Source: Barnesiella sp. (GTDB lineage Bacteria > Bacteroidota > Bacteroidia > Bacteroidales > Muribaculaceae). From it: a stretch of DNA of 64,000 nt. Each line of letters opens with the position of its first letter. Position 1 is the stretch's first letter. The position numbers and the translations under genes were made by a program. Positions 62,479 to 64,000 of the stretch are shown here, one piece after another. The stretch lies in contig JAAVEW010000004.1 in NCBI GenBank assembly GCA_014801075.1, forward strand, positions 101,190 through 165,189, in the 5' to 3' direction. Below the pieces are notes generated by a model. It saw only the letters and a program-made list of their open reading frames with translations. It ran no database searches and had not been told where the DNA came from.

Positions 62479-63468
62479 ATGAAAAGTAAATTGATGATGA
62501 TGACAAGCGGCATGGCTTTGATTGCCGGCTGCGCGGTGGCCTTTGCTCACGAAGGACAGTCCGAGATTTTCTACGCCGACCCTACGGTGTTTGTTGAAAA
62601 CGGTAAGTATTATCTTAGCGGCACGCGCGACTCGCGTCCTGCGGGATTTACGGTGGTGGAATCGGTCGACCTTGAGAACTGGAAGTATGTCAACCCGGAT
62701 GACTCGCTGATTCTCGGCGTTGACCCGTCGCTGAATTATGGTACTCACGGATTCTGGGCACCGCAGTTCTTCAAGACGCCCGAGGGCAAGTATCAGCTGC
62801 TCTACACGGCCAACGAGCAGGTTGCCGTAGCTGATTGCGACGATATCGCGGGCCGATACGCTCAGCCCGAGGTTGCGCCCGTCGATGGCTCGGTGCATAA
62901 TATCGACCCCTTTCTGTTCCGTGACGACGACGGTACGTACTATCTCTATCATGTGCGCTTTGACCATGGTAATTTCATATGGGTTGCCGAGTATGACCCC
63001 GCCACGCGCAGGATTAAGACGGAAACGTTGCAGCAGTGCTTCGCCAACACTCAGCCGTGGGAAAAGACCGACGCCTTTCCCTGTGACCCGATTATGGAGG
63101 GTCCGGGCGTTGTGAAAATCGACGGCACGTATTATCTGTTCTATTCCTGCAATCACTTCATGAGTCCCGACTATGCCGTGGGCTATGCTACAGCACCGAC
63201 GCCGTTGGGTCCGTGGACCAAGAATCCTGCCAATCCCATCATCAATCGCGACATCGTGGGTGAGAAGGGTAGCGGTCATGGCGACGTGTTCCCTATTATA
63301 GGTGAAAGCGACAAGCTGGGCTACGTGTACCACGTCCATAACTCCGACAGCGTAGCAACCCCCCGCCGCACACGCATCATCACCCTCAATCTCGCCCCCG
63401 CCGCAGATTCCAAAGGTATCTACACCATCACCGCCGACCCCACCTCAATCATAAAGCCAAAACTATAG
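62479..63468 (+). CDS. Secreted GH43 glycosidase
   Basis: A 329-residue single-domain GH43. The ATG at 62479 begins a signal peptide (MKSKLMMMTSGMALIAGCAVAFA); an earlier in-frame ATG lies inside the tRNA terminator and was not used. The catalytic triad is visible: Asp base in FYADPTVF, Asp modulator in NIDPFLFRDDDG, Glu acid in IMEGPGVVKIDGTYYLFYS. It is distinct from the exo-galactanase-type GH43 at 17268-18305, having a normal base. It acts on arabinosyl, xylosyl or galactosyl ends; the exact sugar is open. Only the tRNA precedes it, so its transcription may depend on readthrough or an unseen promoter. Confidence 0.9.
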   Translation: MKSKLMMMTSGMALIAGCAVAFAHEGQSEIFYADPTVFVENGKYYLSGTRDSRPAGFTVVESVDLENWKYVNPDDSLILGVDPSLNYGTHGFWAPQFFKTPEGKYQLLYTANEQVAVADCDDIAGRYAQPEVAPVDGSVHNIDPFLFRDDDGTYYLYHVRFDHGNFIWVAEYDPATRRIKTETLQQCFANTQPWEKTDAFPCDPIMEGPGVVKIDGTYYLFYSCNHFMSPDYAVGYATAPTPLGPWTKNPANPIINRDIVGEKGSGHGDVFPIIGESDKLGYVYHVHNSDSVATPRRTRIITLNLAPAADSKGIYTITADPTSIIKPKL

Positions 63469-63563
63469 CGCAGCTGCAGGGTACCCGGAGGATGCCGATT
63501 TACCAGTAACCGGGGTTGCCGAGCGAAGCGACGGCGCCCCCGGGTTAATAGCCGAAGGGAAGA

Positions 63564-63716
63564 AGGCGCTCGAAGACCGCCGATTTGGATGACTTAGTGT
63601 TGTAAATCGGCGGCCTTCGGACGCCTTTCCTCTACTTGCTACCGGCTTTCCCCCGCACGTCTTCGCTACGCTTCGACTGGCGGGGTTACTACTAAATCGG
63701 CGGCCTTCGGACGCCT
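63564..63716. repeat. Direct and inverted repeats in the gene-free window end
   Basis: A 24-bp exact direct repeat starting TAAATCGGCGGCC lies at 63603-63626 and 63693-63716, with an imperfect inverted copy at 63564-63586. The surrounding 63469-63730 shows further inverted stretches (CCGGGG/CCCCG blocks). No open frame looks real. Confidence 0.8.
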
Positions 63717-63832
63717 CGTTATCAATTTACGCTACCGTACCACTGTAACACAAGTATTTTGCTATGCGCCACTGTAAAGGCTACTGTATTGCCTTCCTGA
63801 ACTCATCTCAGAGGCAATAACGGATAGTCTCA

Positions 63833-63863
63833 CTGTACTACTGCAAAAGCTCCTGTACTACTG
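63833..63863. repeat. Short direct repeat CTGTACTACTG
   Basis: Exact copies lie at 63833-63843 and 63853-63863 (20-bp period), with related CTACTGTA nearby at 63781. Confidence 0.6.
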
Positions 63864-63886
63864 TTTAAAACGTAATGATGTTGGCC

Positions 63887-63947
63887 TAATATGCAAAAAG
63901 TAGGCTGAAATAGAAGCTGGATTGCTTTAATATGCAAAAAGTAGGCT
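63887..63947. repeat. 20-bp operator-like direct repeat
   Basis: TAATATGCAAAAAGTAGGCT is repeated exactly at 63887-63906 and 63928-63947 (41-bp period, about four helical turns). It lies at the window edge and probably belongs to a gene outside. Confidence 0.75.
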
Positions 63948-64000
63948 ATAAATTAATAATGTCGTGCAATATATTCCTGTATCAGAGTGGACCTTCGTTC

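Overview
The window looks like a chromosomal stretch of a gut Bacteroidales, most likely Muribaculaceae (inference). The evidence is a fairly GC-rich genome, a SusC/SusD pair, a hybrid two-component regulator, several proteins ending in Por/T9SS-like C-terminal domains, and promoters of the Bacteroidetes type (TTTG, about 19-20 bp, TAnnTTTG). About two thirds of the window is glycan-degradation machinery.

Layout. 1-3.7 kb: the 3' part of a large Cys-Tyr-Asn repeat surface protein, then a small MntA/HepT toxin-antitoxin pair. 3.9-22.3 kb (minus strand): secreted sugar-degrading proteins (GH2 fused to an FG-GAP propeller, GH43-CBM6, a triple-CBM6 protein, a second GH2, a stand-alone FG-GAP propeller and an exo-galactanase-type GH43) led by a hybrid two-component sensor/regulator. 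22.6-42.8 kb (plus strand): GH92, then a polysaccharide utilization operon (clan GH-D alpha-galactosidase, TIG/NHL lipoprotein, SusC, SusD, DUF1735 lipoprotein, GH92, two GH30, GH3 with PA14). 42.9-45.8 kb: a secreted CotH-kinase/lamin-tail protein and a DUF1573 protein. 45.9-49.9 kb: AraC regulator, recA, tdk and a DUF3108 protein. 50.1-52.7 kb: a third GH2. 52.9-54.2 kb: tRNA-Ser(UGA) with a duplicated 3' end and a lower-GC ORF6N gene, probably a scar of an integrated element. 54.4-58.4 kb: CDF metal exporter, mannose-6-phosphate isomerase, ROK sugar kinase and RNase HII, with a probable short RNA just upstream of rnhB. 58.8-63.5 kb: glycosyltransferase, FucP-type permease with a PfkB kinase, tRNA-Pro(GGG) and another GH43. 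The last 530 bp are repeat-rich and hold no gene I can support.

How it works together (inference). The regulator at 18.3-22.3 kb sits between two divergent enzyme blocks and probably senses an oligosaccharide in the periplasm. Surface lipoproteins and SusC/SusD bind and import fragments. The GH92 pair points to alpha-mannose, GH30 plus GH3 to beta-1,6-glucan, and the GH2, GH43 and GH-D enzymes to galactose or arabinose decorations. Such a mix fits a fungal wall glycoconjugate, or alternatively an arabinogalactan-protein. The mannose isomerase and ROK kinase further along could feed released hexoses into glycolysis.

The most unusual features are the duplicated propeller module (once fused to GH2, once as a separate gene beside another GH2), a catalytic-domain-free triple CBM6 protein, a tRNA-end duplication with twin hairpins, and a compact promoter-to-terminator short RNA unit.
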